Below are positions 1-7,010 of a DNA stretch of 9,049 bases, one piece after another. The notes under the pieces were generated by a model. That model was not told where the DNA came from, made no database searches, and saw only the letters and a list, made by a program, of their open reading frames with translations. The translations under genes were made by a program, and so were the position numbers. How positions within the stretch are numbered: position 1 is the first letter of the stretch; every line of letters starts with the position of its first letter. This DNA is from an uncultured Prevotella sp. (GTDB lineage: Bacteria > Bacteroidota > Bacteroidia > Bacteroidales > Bacteroidaceae), in contig CAJOHP010000084.1 of assembly GCA_905234355.1 (NCBI GenBank), forward strand, positions 1-9,049, in the 5' to 3' direction.

Positions 1-1352
1 AGGCCCGAGTTCATCGAGGCATAGTAGCGTCCGGCAGGGGTGAGCTGTCCGCCGGTGTAGAGGCGTGAGATGGTGGCCTCGCCGTTCCAGTAGTAGTAGC
101 GCTCCACGTAGTTGTAGCCGTTGAGCTTGGTGCAGATGCGCTCCAGTGCGTCGCGCACCTGTGCCTGTGTGACGCCCTCGGCAAAGGCACCGTTCTTGTT
201 CCACGAGGCGCCCCAGCACCACTCCGAGATCCATACGGGGCGCTTATACTTGTTGGCCCAGTTGCCTATTGTGTTGAAGTTGCCTTCCGGCCAGTAGCAG
301 TGCAGGTCGATGATGTCGCATCGCCATCCGCGGGCGTCGATGGAGTCGAGGAACTGCGCCAGGAATCCGGTGGCGTTGGTGTAGTCGCTGCCGTCCCATG
401 AGGCAGGTGTGCAGAGGCGCATGCCTGTGCGCATCATGTTCTGCCAGTTGTTCAGGATGGTGTTCAGGTCCTGGGGGTGGTCGTCGGCCGAGTTGCGTGG
501 CTCGTTGTTGTTCTTGGAGTGTGGCGACCAAGTGGCCCGTCCTATGGCGGCCGATGAGGGATAGTCCTCGTAGATGTGGTTGGGCACGCACTCGTAGTCG
601 GGGGCCATGTCGTGGCCCTCGCTCCAGGTGTAGCTGCTCTGCACATTGAGAGCTGCCAGTGTGCCGGTGTTCAGGTCGTTGGCCAGCTGCTTCTTGCCCG
701 TGTCATACCACTTGAAGATGCGGTACGACGAGATGCTCCTGTCGAGCACGGCGGGCAGTGTAGCCATCTCCAGGTCGCGGTCGGCGGCGATGAAGCATCG
801 GCTGTAGCCGCGCCCGCCGTCCTTGAGGCTGAAGGTGACCATGTATCCTCGCTTGAGGCGGAAGGAGCGTATGCGGTTGTTCAGCTTCTTGTCAGTCAGC
901 GTGTTCATGTAGCCATTGTCGTGCTCCAGCCCGAAGTCGCTGACGGCTGTGCCCTCGAAGTTCTGCTCGCTGTAGACAGTCAGCGGCTTCGTCTGCGTGC
1001 CGTAGGGCAGCACGATGGCGCCCATGTTGTATATCTTCACCTGGCAGTTCTGGTTGTTCACGGCCGTGGCGCCGTTTATCTTCACGTGTCCCGAGAGCAG
1101 CTTGACAGCGGCCGAAGGCTTCACATCGGTGAGAATGAGCACGGCGTGCTCGGTGTTGGCGATGTCGACCACACCGCTCTCACCGAATGGTGTGGAGCTG
1201 GTCACGATGTAGTCCACGTCGGTGTCGAGTATCACCGTCGTGTTCACCTGTTCCACCGTCTCTTTGGTGTTTACGGCCCATGCCGGTAGCGAGGCTGCCA
1301 GCCACAGCAGGGCTACGGCAGCTGAATGTCGCATCAGAGTCTTCATGTTCAT
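1..1352 (-). CDS. Secreted GH128-type glycoside hydrolase, 3' end outside window
   Basis: Translating the minus strand from the ATG at 1352 gives 450 open codons, still open at the window edge. Residues 1-26 form a signal peptide (basic start, AVALLWLAASLPAWA core), so the enzyme is exported. Residues about 30-130 are beta-rich and unassigned. About 130-215 (NFEG, then LNNRIRSFRLKRGYMVTFS, then SSYRIFKW) resembles a beta/gamma-crystallin-like or carbohydrate-binding module. From about 240 the pattern fits the Asl1-like/GH128 catalytic domain, a clan GH-A barrel whose known members cut beta-1,3-glucans. NNNEPR gives the probable acid/base Glu284, and RPVWISEW the probable nucleophile Glu377. 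HCYWPEGNFN (351-360) and LTPAGRYYA (437-445) are typical of the barrel's later strands and end. A second ATG two codons downstream is an alternative start. The family call is from motifs; the exact glucan is inferred, and the part outside the window may hold a sorting tail. Confidence 0.8.
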   Translation of the reverse strand, partial: MNMKTLMRHSAAVALLWLAASLPAWAVNTKETVEQVNTTVILDTDVDYIVTSSTPFGESGVVDIANTEHAVLILTDVKPSAAVKLLSGHVKINGATAVNNQNCQVKIYNMGAIVLPYGTQTKPLTVYSEQNFEGTAVSDFGLEHDNGYMNTLTDKKLNNRIRSFRLKRGYMVTFSLKDGGRGYSRCFIAADRDLEMATLPAVLDRSISSYRIFKWYDTGKKQLANDLNTGTLAALNVQSSYTWSEGHDMAPDYECVPNHIYEDYPSSAAIGRATWSPHSKNNNEPRNSADDHPQDLNTILNNWQNMMRTGMRLCTPASWDGSDYTNATGFLAQFLDSIDARGWRCDIIDLHCYWPEGNFNTIGNWANKYKRPVWISEWCWGASWNKNGAFAEGVTQAQVRDALERICTKLNGYNYVERYYYWNGEATISRLYTGGQLTPAGRYYASMNSG

Positions 1353-1394
1353 TTGCTTTTTATAGTTTTTAGTTAGTATGCGTGTAATTGTCGG

Positions 1395-1426
1395 CAAAAT
1401 TACATATTATTTTCCATTCCTGCAAT
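1395..1426 (-). promoter_or_regulatory. Bacteroidetes-type promoter for the GH128 gene
   Basis: On the minus strand, TAATTTTG (1402 to 1395) matches the -7 box TAnnTTTG. ATTG (1426 to 1423) lies 20 bases upstream as a partial -33 box. The inferred transcript starts near 1388, giving a leader of roughly 35 A-rich bases before the ATG at 1352. It lies just downstream of the glycerate kinase terminator, so the glucanase gene appears to be transcribed separately. Confidence 0.6.
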
Positions 1427-1435
1427 AGCTGTTAC

Positions 1436-1460
1436 AAAAAAGTTGGCAGTGCCGGGCCAA
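1436..1460 (-). terminator. Rho-independent terminator of the glycerate kinase gene
   Basis: Reading the minus strand, TTGGC (1460-1456), an 8-base loop and GCCAA (1447-1443) form a 5-bp stem followed by CTTTTTT (1442-1436). It begins 6 bases after the glycerate kinase stop codon. The stem is short but its position and T-tract fit an intrinsic terminator. Confidence 0.6.
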
Positions 1461-1466
1461 AAAGCA

Positions 1467-2543
1467 TCAGTGTGTAAGTGTCTCGGCAGTTGTTGTCAGG
1501 ATGCGGCGCACGGTGTGGCCGATGTTCTGCTTTGCCACCTCTTTTCTCATGGCCTCTTCGTGGGTGATGCCAGTCGGATTGATGCACTCGGCGCAGGCGA
1601 AGCCGGCGCGCAGCAGCAGGTCGCGGTCTCCTATGCAGCCAGCTATCAGGCCGACGGGTACGCTGCGGGCATGGCGGAGGATGCCCAGTGGCAGCTTGCC
1701 CATGAGTGTCTGACGGTCGGCCGAGCCCTCGCCGGTGATGATGAGGTCGGCACCCGGCAGGAGCCTGTCGAAGCGGACGGCCTCGAGCAGCAGTTCGGTG
1801 CCTGGCCTGCAGTCGGCTCGTAGATACTGCATGAAGGCATAGCCCAATCCGCCGGCAGCGCCGGCACCCTTGTCTTGAGAGCAGTCGTAGCCGAAGTGGC
1901 GGGCGGAGACGGCTGCAAAGTGCCGTGCCCTGTTGTCCAGCACACGGATCATTTCGGGAGTGGCCCCTTTCTGGGTAGCAAACACGTGGGCGGCGCCATG
2001 CTCGCCATAGAGCGGATTGTCCACGTCGGAGGCCACGGTGAAACGCACTCCATGCAAAGCCTCGATGTCGTCCCACAGGCCATGGGGGCTCAGTGTGTCT
2101 TTCAGTGCCCTGAGCATGCCTATGCCAGCGTCGCTGGTGGCACTGCCGCCAAGTCCTACGATGATGTGCCGGGCTCCTTTCCTTACAGCATCTGCTATGA
2201 TTAGGCCAGTGCCGTAGCTGGTGGCTTTCAGTGGGTTGCGCTCCTCGGGTGTGAGCAGCGTCAGTCCGCTGGCCGCGGCAGTCTCTATGACGGCTGTCTG
2301 GTCCTTCAGGAGGTAGTGTGCTGTGATATTGCGCATCAGCGGGTCCTTGGCAGACACGTCAACCAGCTTGCCGCCGATGGCTGCATGGAACGCCTCGTTG
2401 AATCCCTCGCCGCCGTCGCTGACCGTCACCTGTGCTATCGTGGCATCGGGGCACACGCTCCTGATGCCTGCCGCAGCCGCCTGGTTGGCCTCGCCGGAAG
2501 TGAGACAGCCCTTGAAGGAGTCTATCGCTATGATTACTTTCAT
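1467..2543 (-). CDS. Glycerate kinase, type 1 (GlxK/GarK family)
   Basis: A 358-residue cytoplasmic enzyme that phosphorylates D-glycerate with ATP to phosphoglycerate, feeding lower glycolysis. Family motifs appear in order: DSFKG (8-12), SDGGEG (42-47), GLGGSATSDAG (130-140), SDVDNPLYG (172-180), GAGAAGGLG (226-234) and TGEGSADRQT (270-279; usually TGEGRIDxQT). The length is slightly below the usual 370-380. The start is set at MKVIIAIDSFKG (ATG at 2543), where family members normally begin. An in-frame ATG at 2576 would add 11 residues with no family counterpart. No signal peptide or membrane segment is present. It stands alone, with its own terminator and upstream promoter, between two secreted carbohydrate-enzyme genes. 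Whether its glycerate comes from sugar-acid breakdown cannot be told here. Whether the product is 2- or 3-phosphoglycerate is not settled by the sequence. Confidence 0.95.
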   Translation of the reverse strand: MKVIIAIDSFKGCLTSGEANQAAAAGIRSVCPDATIAQVTVSDGGEGFNEAFHAAIGGKLVDVSAKDPLMRNITAHYLLKDQTAVIETAAASGLTLLTPEERNPLKATSYGTGLIIADAVRKGARHIIVGLGGSATSDAGIGMLRALKDTLSPHGLWDDIEALHGVRFTVASDVDNPLYGEHGAAHVFATQKGATPEMIRVLDNRARHFAAVSARHFGYDCSQDKGAGAAGGLGYAFMQYLRADCRPGTELLLEAVRFDRLLPGADLIITGEGSADRQTLMGKLPLGILRHARSVPVGLIAGCIGDRDLLLRAGFACAECINPTGITHEEAMRKEVAKQNIGHTVRRILTTTAETLTH

Positions 2544-2608
2544 CGTCACTGATGCTGTTTCGTCACGCGTCGGCATTGTTTTTCCGACGTTATCCGAAAA
2601 GCTTGCTG

Positions 2609-2616
2609 CAAATTTA
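2609..2616 (-). promoter_or_regulatory. Possible second -7 box for glycerate kinase
   Basis: Minus-strand TAAATTTG fits TAnnTTTG and would start a transcript about 60 bases before the glycerate kinase ATG. No good TTTG box lies 19-21 bases upstream: the expected place reads ACAC, inside the loop of the inverted repeat at 2626-2660. It may be a regulated secondary promoter or chance. Confidence 0.35.
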
Positions 2617-2625
2617 GTGAGAATC

Positions 2626-2660
2626 GTTGTAATATCGTGTCATTGCATTATTATTACAAC
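2626..2660. repeat. Perfect 9-bp inverted repeat, candidate operator or leader hairpin
   Basis: GTTGTAATA (2626-2634) and TATTACAAC (2652-2660) are exact reverse complements separated by 17 bases. The dyad lies between the two candidate minus-strand promoters of glycerate kinase and straddles the expected -33 position of the proximal one. It could be a regulator binding site, or a hairpin in the leader of the longer transcript. It is not followed by a T-run on either strand, so it does not look like a terminator. Confidence 0.5.
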
Positions 2661-2703
2661 ATCATTTAACTTCCGAGACTTGAGTGGGGAAGGAAAATAT
2701 CGG

Positions 2704-2736
2704 CAAAGGTAGTAAAACTATGTGGTGGAATGCAAA
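2704..2736 (-). promoter_or_regulatory. Strong Bacteroidetes-type promoter driving glycerate kinase
   Basis: On the minus strand TTTG (2736-2733), a 21-base spacer and TACCTTTG (2711-2704) reproduce both consensus boxes with normal spacing. Transcription would begin near 2697, leaving an unusually long leader of about 150 bases before the ATG at 2543. That leader contains the 9-bp inverted repeat. Confidence 0.7.
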
Positions 2737-2848
2737 TTATACAAAACAAAATGGCACAAAAGTTTCAAAAAACGGTTGATGCCATTGTCGCGTGAGAAAC
2801 AACAAAAGATTTGATACAAATAGCAAAGCGGCTCTCGGACTATTGCTG

Positions 2849-2856
2849 TACTTTTG
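2849..2856 (+). promoter_or_regulatory. Candidate -7 box for the esterase gene
   Basis: TACTTTTG fits TAnnTTTG and lies 55 bases before the esterase start codon, within an AT-rich leader. No convincing TTTG box is present 19-21 bases upstream, so this is a one-box call. Confidence 0.4.
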
Positions 2857-2911
2857 GCAACACGTAGAAAAATGGCTCGACCATCTAATGAAATGAAAAT
2901 AAAATACCATC

Positions 2912-4672
2912 ATGATGAAAAAAAACTTCTTACTTCTCATCCTACTTGTTTTAGGCATGGTGTCGGCAAAGGCTGACAACATCACTGTTGGCGGCATGAA
3001 CCGCTCGTATAATGTCATTGTGCCCAATAACCTTGGCGAGAACCGTCCGCTGCTCATCTTCTGTCACGGCTATAACCAGGATGCCAACTGGATGCAGAAC
3101 AACGAGTTCAAGAACGACAACGTGAGCATGGAGGCTGTGTGCGACACTGCCAAGTTTGTCTGTGTGTTCCCCAACGGCATCGACAGGGCATGGGACGTTG
3201 GTGGCGACCGCGACATCAACTTCATCAAGGCTATCATTGAGAAGATGGTGACGCAGCATAAGATTGACCGTAACCGCATCTACCTAGGCGGCTTCTCCAT
3301 GGGTGGCATGCTGACGTACAACGCCATCAACAAGATGTCCGACATCATTGCGGCCTTCGTCTCCTGCAGCGGCCCTTCGGTGGTGACGCCCAGTGCCAGC
3401 ACGCGTCCCGTGCCTATCCTGCATATTCAGGGAACGGCCGACAACTTCGGTGGCGTGCAGCCGGCGCTGAACCCTTGGATCAAGCATAACGGCTGCCCGG
3501 CGACCGACAAAGTGGTAAGCAATTACAATGGCTTCAGCGGTGCCAAGATGCACACTTGGGGGCCTGGCAACGACGGCGTGGAAGTCAAGCTGCTGGAGCT
3601 GAAAGACAAGGGCCACTGGATTTGCAAGGAGCCGCAGGTCTATACCGGCAAGGAGATTTGGAACTTCTGCAAGCGCTACTCACTGAACAAGACCTCACCT
3701 AGTGTCAAGATTACCTCGCCTGCAACGGGTGGCAAATACATTTGCTTCGCACCTAAGGACGAAGTGTCATTTCCTGACATCACCATCAGCGCCACTGCCG
3801 ACGACCCTAACGGCACTATAGAGAAGGTGGAGTTCTTCGACGGCTCCACGCTCATTGCCACATGCACCCAGAAGCCCTACAAGGCAACACTGACAGGTGC
3901 CACGGCCGCCAAGCACACACTGAAAGCCGTCGCCACCGACAACGACGGTGAGACGAGCAGCGCCTCCATTGAGCTGACCATGCAGGCCCCCACGACGCTC
4001 ACCCTGTCATCCGACTTCAAGGAGGCCAACGCTCTGCCTGCCGGCTGGACCACCTACGACAGCAGCGAGCGTCGCACGGGCTACAGCGGCGGCTATTCGT
4101 CTGGCTGTCGTGTGTTGCAGTTCACTGGCTCTACGCGCGGGTTCAATTATGGTCTCTACTTCCGCAACATCAGCGGCGAAGCCAAGAAGGGGTGGGCCAA
4201 GTATGGCCTTAGCGATGGCGGCACCACGCTCAGTCTGGCTCCTGGCCACTATATGCTCAAGTATAAGATTTGCAACTGGAACATGGCCAATTTCGGCGAG
4301 GTAGAGCTGGACATTGAGAAGCGCGGCACCAGCACCAGCGTAGCCAGCCAGACCTACATGCCGAATATCAACATCGGCAATGTGGCTTCCAACAACTTCA
4401 ACAGTCCGGCCCAGCAAACCTTCGAGTTCGACATTACCGAGCAGGGCAACTACGTAATTGCCCTCTATTCTGCCGCCTCGGGGTGGAGCGATTGCATCGT
4501 AGGCCAGCTCATCCTGGCCAACAGCAGCTATGTGGCCACTGGCATAGAAGGCCAGACGGTGAGCGCTCAGTCATCAGATGGTACCTGTTTCGACCTGCAG
4601 GGCAGACCGGTGAGCCATCCGTCCAGGGCAGGCCTTTATATCATCAACGGCAAGAAAGTGCTGAAGAGGTAG
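2912..4672 (+). CDS. Secreted CE1/LpqC-like esterase with Ig-like and C-terminal modules
   Basis: A 586-residue modular exported enzyme. Residues 1-21 are a signal peptide (MMKKNFLLLILLVLGMVSAKA). About 24-256 is an alpha/beta-hydrolase of the polyhydroxybutyrate-depolymerase/feruloyl-esterase type (COG3509, CE1-like). HGY (52-54) forms the oxyanion loop, GFSMGG holds the nucleophile Ser129, GTAD gives Asp177 and KGHW gives His235, so the triad is complete. About 264-358 is an Ig-like domain of the kind found in carbohydrate enzymes (ITSPATGG, then ATADDPNGTIEKVEFFDGS). About 362-538 is a beta-rich region, probably a jelly-roll carbohydrate-binding module. The tail (561-586, DLQGRPV, GLYIINGKKVLKR) resembles a short type IX-like sorting tail. 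The probable role is removing feruloyl or acetyl esters from polysaccharide outside the cell. The substrate is inferred, since family members also cut polyesters. An adjacent ATG at 2915 is an equally good start. Confidence 0.82.
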   Translation: MMKKNFLLLILLVLGMVSAKADNITVGGMNRSYNVIVPNNLGENRPLLIFCHGYNQDANWMQNNEFKNDNVSMEAVCDTAKFVCVFPNGIDRAWDVGGDRDINFIKAIIEKMVTQHKIDRNRIYLGGFSMGGMLTYNAINKMSDIIAAFVSCSGPSVVTPSASTRPVPILHIQGTADNFGGVQPALNPWIKHNGCPATDKVVSNYNGFSGAKMHTWGPGNDGVEVKLLELKDKGHWICKEPQVYTGKEIWNFCKRYSLNKTSPSVKITSPATGGKYICFAPKDEVSFPDITISATADDPNGTIEKVEFFDGSTLIATCTQKPYKATLTGATAAKHTLKAVATDNDGETSSASIELTMQAPTTLTLSSDFKEANALPAGWTTYDSSERRTGYSGGYSSGCRVLQFTGSTRGFNYGLYFRNISGEAKKGWAKYGLSDGGTTLSLAPGHYMLKYKICNWNMANFGEVELDIEKRGTSTSVASQTYMPNINIGNVASNNFNSPAQQTFEFDITEQGNYVIALYSAASGWSDCIVGQLILANSSYVATGIEGQTVSAQSSDGTCFDLQGRPVSHPSRAGLYIINGKKVLKR

Positions 4673-4720
4673 AAGGTATACCCCATTCTATGAATTTTCA
4701 CATAACGCTTCTGACTGTCA

Positions 4721-4774
4721 AGAGACTTATTATAGCTCTGAACTTTCCCACCCCATAAAGGAAGTCAAGTCTCT
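4721..4774 (+). repeat. 8-bp inverted repeat downstream of the esterase
   Basis: AGAGACTT (4721-4728) and AAGTCTCT (4767-4774) are exact reverse complements, 38 bases apart and followed by GTTTATT. Inside, CTTT (4743-4746) can pair with AAAG (4757-4760). It may be a long-loop transcript-end structure for the esterase mRNA, about 48 bases past its stop. The long loop and poor T-tract make a standard terminator doubtful. Confidence 0.35.
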
Positions 4775-4880
4775 GTTTATTAAGAATTGGAGAATTAGAG
4801 AATATACACACGAAAAGGATTGAGAAGAATTGTCTGCTGTATGGCGACAGGAAACTTACGAAATGAAACTGCATGAGAGT

Positions 4881-4921
4881 GCATGTCTATAGAAAAAAAC
4901 TGTAAACAGACGATGCTTTTT
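4881..4921 (+). terminator. Possible terminator just upstream of the GH35 promoter
   Basis: GCATGTCT (4881-4888) pairs with AGAC-ATGC (4908-4911 and 4913-4916, with G4912 bulged), followed directly by TTTTT (4917-4921). The 19-base loop is rather long. If real, it would stop readthrough from the esterase before the GH35 gene. Its T-run overlaps the TTTG used as the next promoter's -33 box. Confidence 0.35.
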
Positions 4922-4953
4922 GTCGTGCGGTTGAAAAAGATTGATTATCTTTG
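4919..4953 (+). promoter_or_regulatory. Bacteroidetes-type promoter for the GH35 gene
   Basis: TATCTTTG (4946-4953) matches TAnnTTTG and is followed by C, as often seen. TTTG (4919-4922) lies 23 bases upstream, slightly more than the usual 19-21. Transcription would begin near 4960, leaving a leader of under 20 bases before the ATG at 4977. This supports that start over an in-frame ATG at 4941, which lies upstream of the -7 box. Confidence 0.65.
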
Positions 4954-4976
4954 CACACAAAAATGTAACACATTAT

Positions 4977-7010
4977 ATGAAACACTTGAAAACATTCCTG
5001 TTGTGTGTGCTTGCAGGCATGCTCCATTCTTCCGTCGTCTGTGCCTCCGTCTTTGGCAAGACCGTCACCTGGGACCGGCACGGCCTGATGTTCGGCGGGC
5101 ATCGTGTGTGTCCTGTCATGGGCGAAGTGCACTACTCGCGCATTCCTGCCGCAGAGTGGGCCGATGAAGTGCGCAAGATGAGAGAGGGCGGTGTGACCAT
5201 CGTGGCCACCTATGTCTTTTGGAACCATATAGAAGAAGAGGAGGGCATCTTTCGCTGGGACGGGCAGCGCGACCTGCGTCGCTTCCTCGACGTCTGCCGG
5301 GAGCAGGACATGCCCGTGGTGTTGCGCATCGGCCCCTTCTGCCACGGCGAGGTGCGCAATGGGGGCATACCCGACTGGATGTTTACTAAGGGCTGTAAGC
5401 TGCGCTCGCAGGACAAGCTGTTTCTGGGCTACGTCGAGCGTCTCTACCGCCAGATCTTCACACAGGTGCAAGGGCTGCAATGGAAGGACGGCGGCCCCCT
5501 GCTGGCCTGTCAGTTCGACAACGAGTATCGAGGCTCCGGCGACTATCTCATGGCGCTGAAGCAGATGGCTCTGAGCGTGGGCTTCGACCTGCCGTTCTAT
5601 ACCCGCACGGGCTGGCCAGCACTGTCGAAGCCCGTACCCTTCGGCGAGATGCTGCCACTCTATGGCGACTATGCCGATGGTTTCTGGGACAAGGACACGA
5701 AGGAGGGCGTGGGCAACTACTACAAGGCGTTCAACTTCAAGGCATTCCGCTCGTCGACAGCCATTGGCACCGACCTCTTGGGCAAGCAGGAGGCTACCGT
5801 GGGCAGGGGAGACGACGACTATCCCTACTTCACCTGTGAGCTGGGCGGCGGCATGGTCACGGCCTATCATCGCCGGCCCTATATCTATGCCGACGACTGC
5901 TACTCGCTGGCTATCGTCAAGATGGGCAGCGGCTCCAATCTGCTGGGCTACTACATGTATCATGGCGGTACCAATCCGGAAGGCAGGCTCCACACGCTCA
6001 ACGAGGTGCAGACATCGCCGGGCACGGCCAACAACGACCTGCCAGTCTGTACCTATGACTTCCAGGCACCACTGGGCGAGTTCGGGCAGAAGAACGCATC
6101 CTACTACCGTCTGCGCCCGCTGCACCTCTTCTTGCACGACTACGGCGAGGTGCTGGCTACGATGGAGACCACCTTTCCTGCGGCACAAGACCTGGACAGA
6201 GGCGAGGACAACGGCTTGCGTCAGGCCTGGCGCAGCGAGGGCAGCAGTGCCTTTATCTTTGTGAACAACTATGAGCGCTTCTGCCGGCTTTCGGACAAGA
6301 AGGATGTCGTCTTGGAGGCGTGTGGGGTGAAGCTGCCCAAGCTGACCATCCCCTCGGGGTGCATGGCCATCTTCCCCGTGAATATAGACGGCATGAGGTA
6401 TGCCACTGCACAGGTGGTGGCCAAGCGCGACGGCAAGGTCTACCTCATGCAGGTCGGCGGCATACCCGTCAGCATCGGTATGCAGGACGGCAAGACGCTG
6501 AGGAATGTGAAGCCGCGAGGCACCGACAGGCCGGTCTACAAGCACATCTACCTGCTAACACAGGCTGAGGCCGAGCATCTGTTTCTCGAAGAGATACCGC
6601 ATGAAGACATCAGCTTGGGCGTCACCTGTGACAAGGTGAAGGAGGCGGGGCCACTGCGCACTATAGTCAAGGGCCGTGCAAAGGTGGCCGAGGCACCGAA
6701 GGAAGCCGACTGGGAGCAGGCGGCTGTCTACCGCATTGGCCTGCACCGCGAGGCACTGTCACGCTTCAAGCGTCTGCTCAGCATCACCTATCAGGGCGAC
6801 TGCGCCCGTCTCTATGCCAACGGGCGCCTCGTGGCCGACCACTTCCAGTATGGCCGCCCCTTCCTCTTCGGGTTGTGGCGTCTGCCTGCCGACTGCACTC
6901 AGCTGGAGCTGCGCATACTGCCCCTGCAGGCCGATGCCCCCATCTACTTGCCCCGCGAAGCCGATAAGACGCCGGGCGAGCAACTGAAAAAAATAGAAGT
7001 CACTTACTGA
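4977..7010 (+). CDS. Secreted GH35 beta-galactosidase
   Basis: A 677-residue glycoside hydrolase of family 35, which releases terminal beta-galactose from oligo- and polysaccharides by a retaining mechanism. Residues 1-24 are a signal peptide ending ...SSVVCA, so it acts in the periplasm or outside. The N-terminal barrel shows the family landmarks: GEVHYSRIP (49-57), TYVFWNHIE (78-86), RIGPFCHGEVRNGGIPDW (117-134), QFDNEY (179-184) with probable acid/base Glu183, FTCELGGG (285-292) with probable nucleophile Glu288, and MYHGGTN (327-333). Residues about 390-677 are beta-rich accessory domains, ending in the conserved-looking YGRPFLFGLWRLP and APIYLPREA segments. The start is chosen by the signal peptide and the promoter. 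The stop overlaps by 11 bases the 3' end of the minus-strand receptor remnant. A diverged partial second copy of residues about 391-677 lies at 8024-8938. Specificity among galactosides is not readable. Confidence 0.93.
   Translation: MKHLKTFLLCVLAGMLHSSVVCASVFGKTVTWDRHGLMFGGHRVCPVMGEVHYSRIPAAEWADEVRKMREGGVTIVATYVFWNHIEEEEGIFRWDGQRDLRRFLDVCREQDMPVVLRIGPFCHGEVRNGGIPDWMFTKGCKLRSQDKLFLGYVERLYRQIFTQVQGLQWKDGGPLLACQFDNEYRGSGDYLMALKQMALSVGFDLPFYTRTGWPALSKPVPFGEMLPLYGDYADGFWDKDTKEGVGNYYKAFNFKAFRSSTAIGTDLLGKQEATVGRGDDDYPYFTCELGGGMVTAYHRRPYIYADDCYSLAIVKMGSGSNLLGYYMYHGGTNPEGRLHTLNEVQTSPGTANNDLPVCTYDFQAPLGEFGQKNASYYRLRPLHLFLHDYGEVLATMETTFPAAQDLDRGEDNGLRQAWRSEGSSAFIFVNNYERFCRLSDKKDVVLEACGVKLPKLTIPSGCMAIFPVNIDGMRYATAQVVAKRDGKVYLMQVGGIPVSIGMQDGKTLRNVKPRGTDRPVYKHIYLLTQAEAEHLFLEEIPHEDISLGVTCDKVKEAGPLRTIVKGRAKVAEAPKEADWEQAAVYRIGLHREALSRFKRLLSITYQGDCARLYANGRLVADHFQYGRPFLFGLWRLPADCTQLELRILPLQADAPIYLPREADKTPGEQLKKIEVTY

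Larger units (their letters stand above)
2544..2911. other. Divergent intergenic region, no gene
   Basis: This AT-rich 368-base gap separates glycerate kinase (minus) from the esterase (plus). I see no credible coding frame in it. It holds one strong and one weaker minus-strand promoter, a weak plus-strand promoter and a 9-bp inverted repeat, each listed separately. Confidence 0.7.
4673..4976. other. Intergenic region between esterase and GH35 genes
   Basis: These 304 AT-rich bases contain no convincing gene. They hold an 8-bp inverted repeat after the esterase stop, a hairpin plus T-run, and the GH35 promoter, each listed separately. The two enzymes are therefore probably separate transcription units despite their shared strand. 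Confidence 0.6.

Noticed and set aside
576..1289. Plus-strand open frame of 237 codons
   Set aside because: It is antisense to the GH128 gene, with no motif, signal peptide or promoter of its own.
2544..2576. N-terminal extension of glycerate kinase from an ATG at 2576
   Set aside because: It adds 11 residues before the usual MKVIIAIDSFKG start, with no family support.
4887..6545. Long open frame (552 codons) on the minus strand opposite the GH35 gene
   Set aside because: It is fully antisense to a gene with clear catalytic motifs. Its residues (rich in H, Q, V, A) show no domain pattern, and GC-rich codon use alone creates such frames.
4977..7010. GH35 and esterase as a classical polysaccharide utilisation locus
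   Set aside because: No SusC/SusD pair, sensor-regulator or sigma/anti-sigma gene is visible. The receptor remnant is of the general TonB-dependent type and broken.
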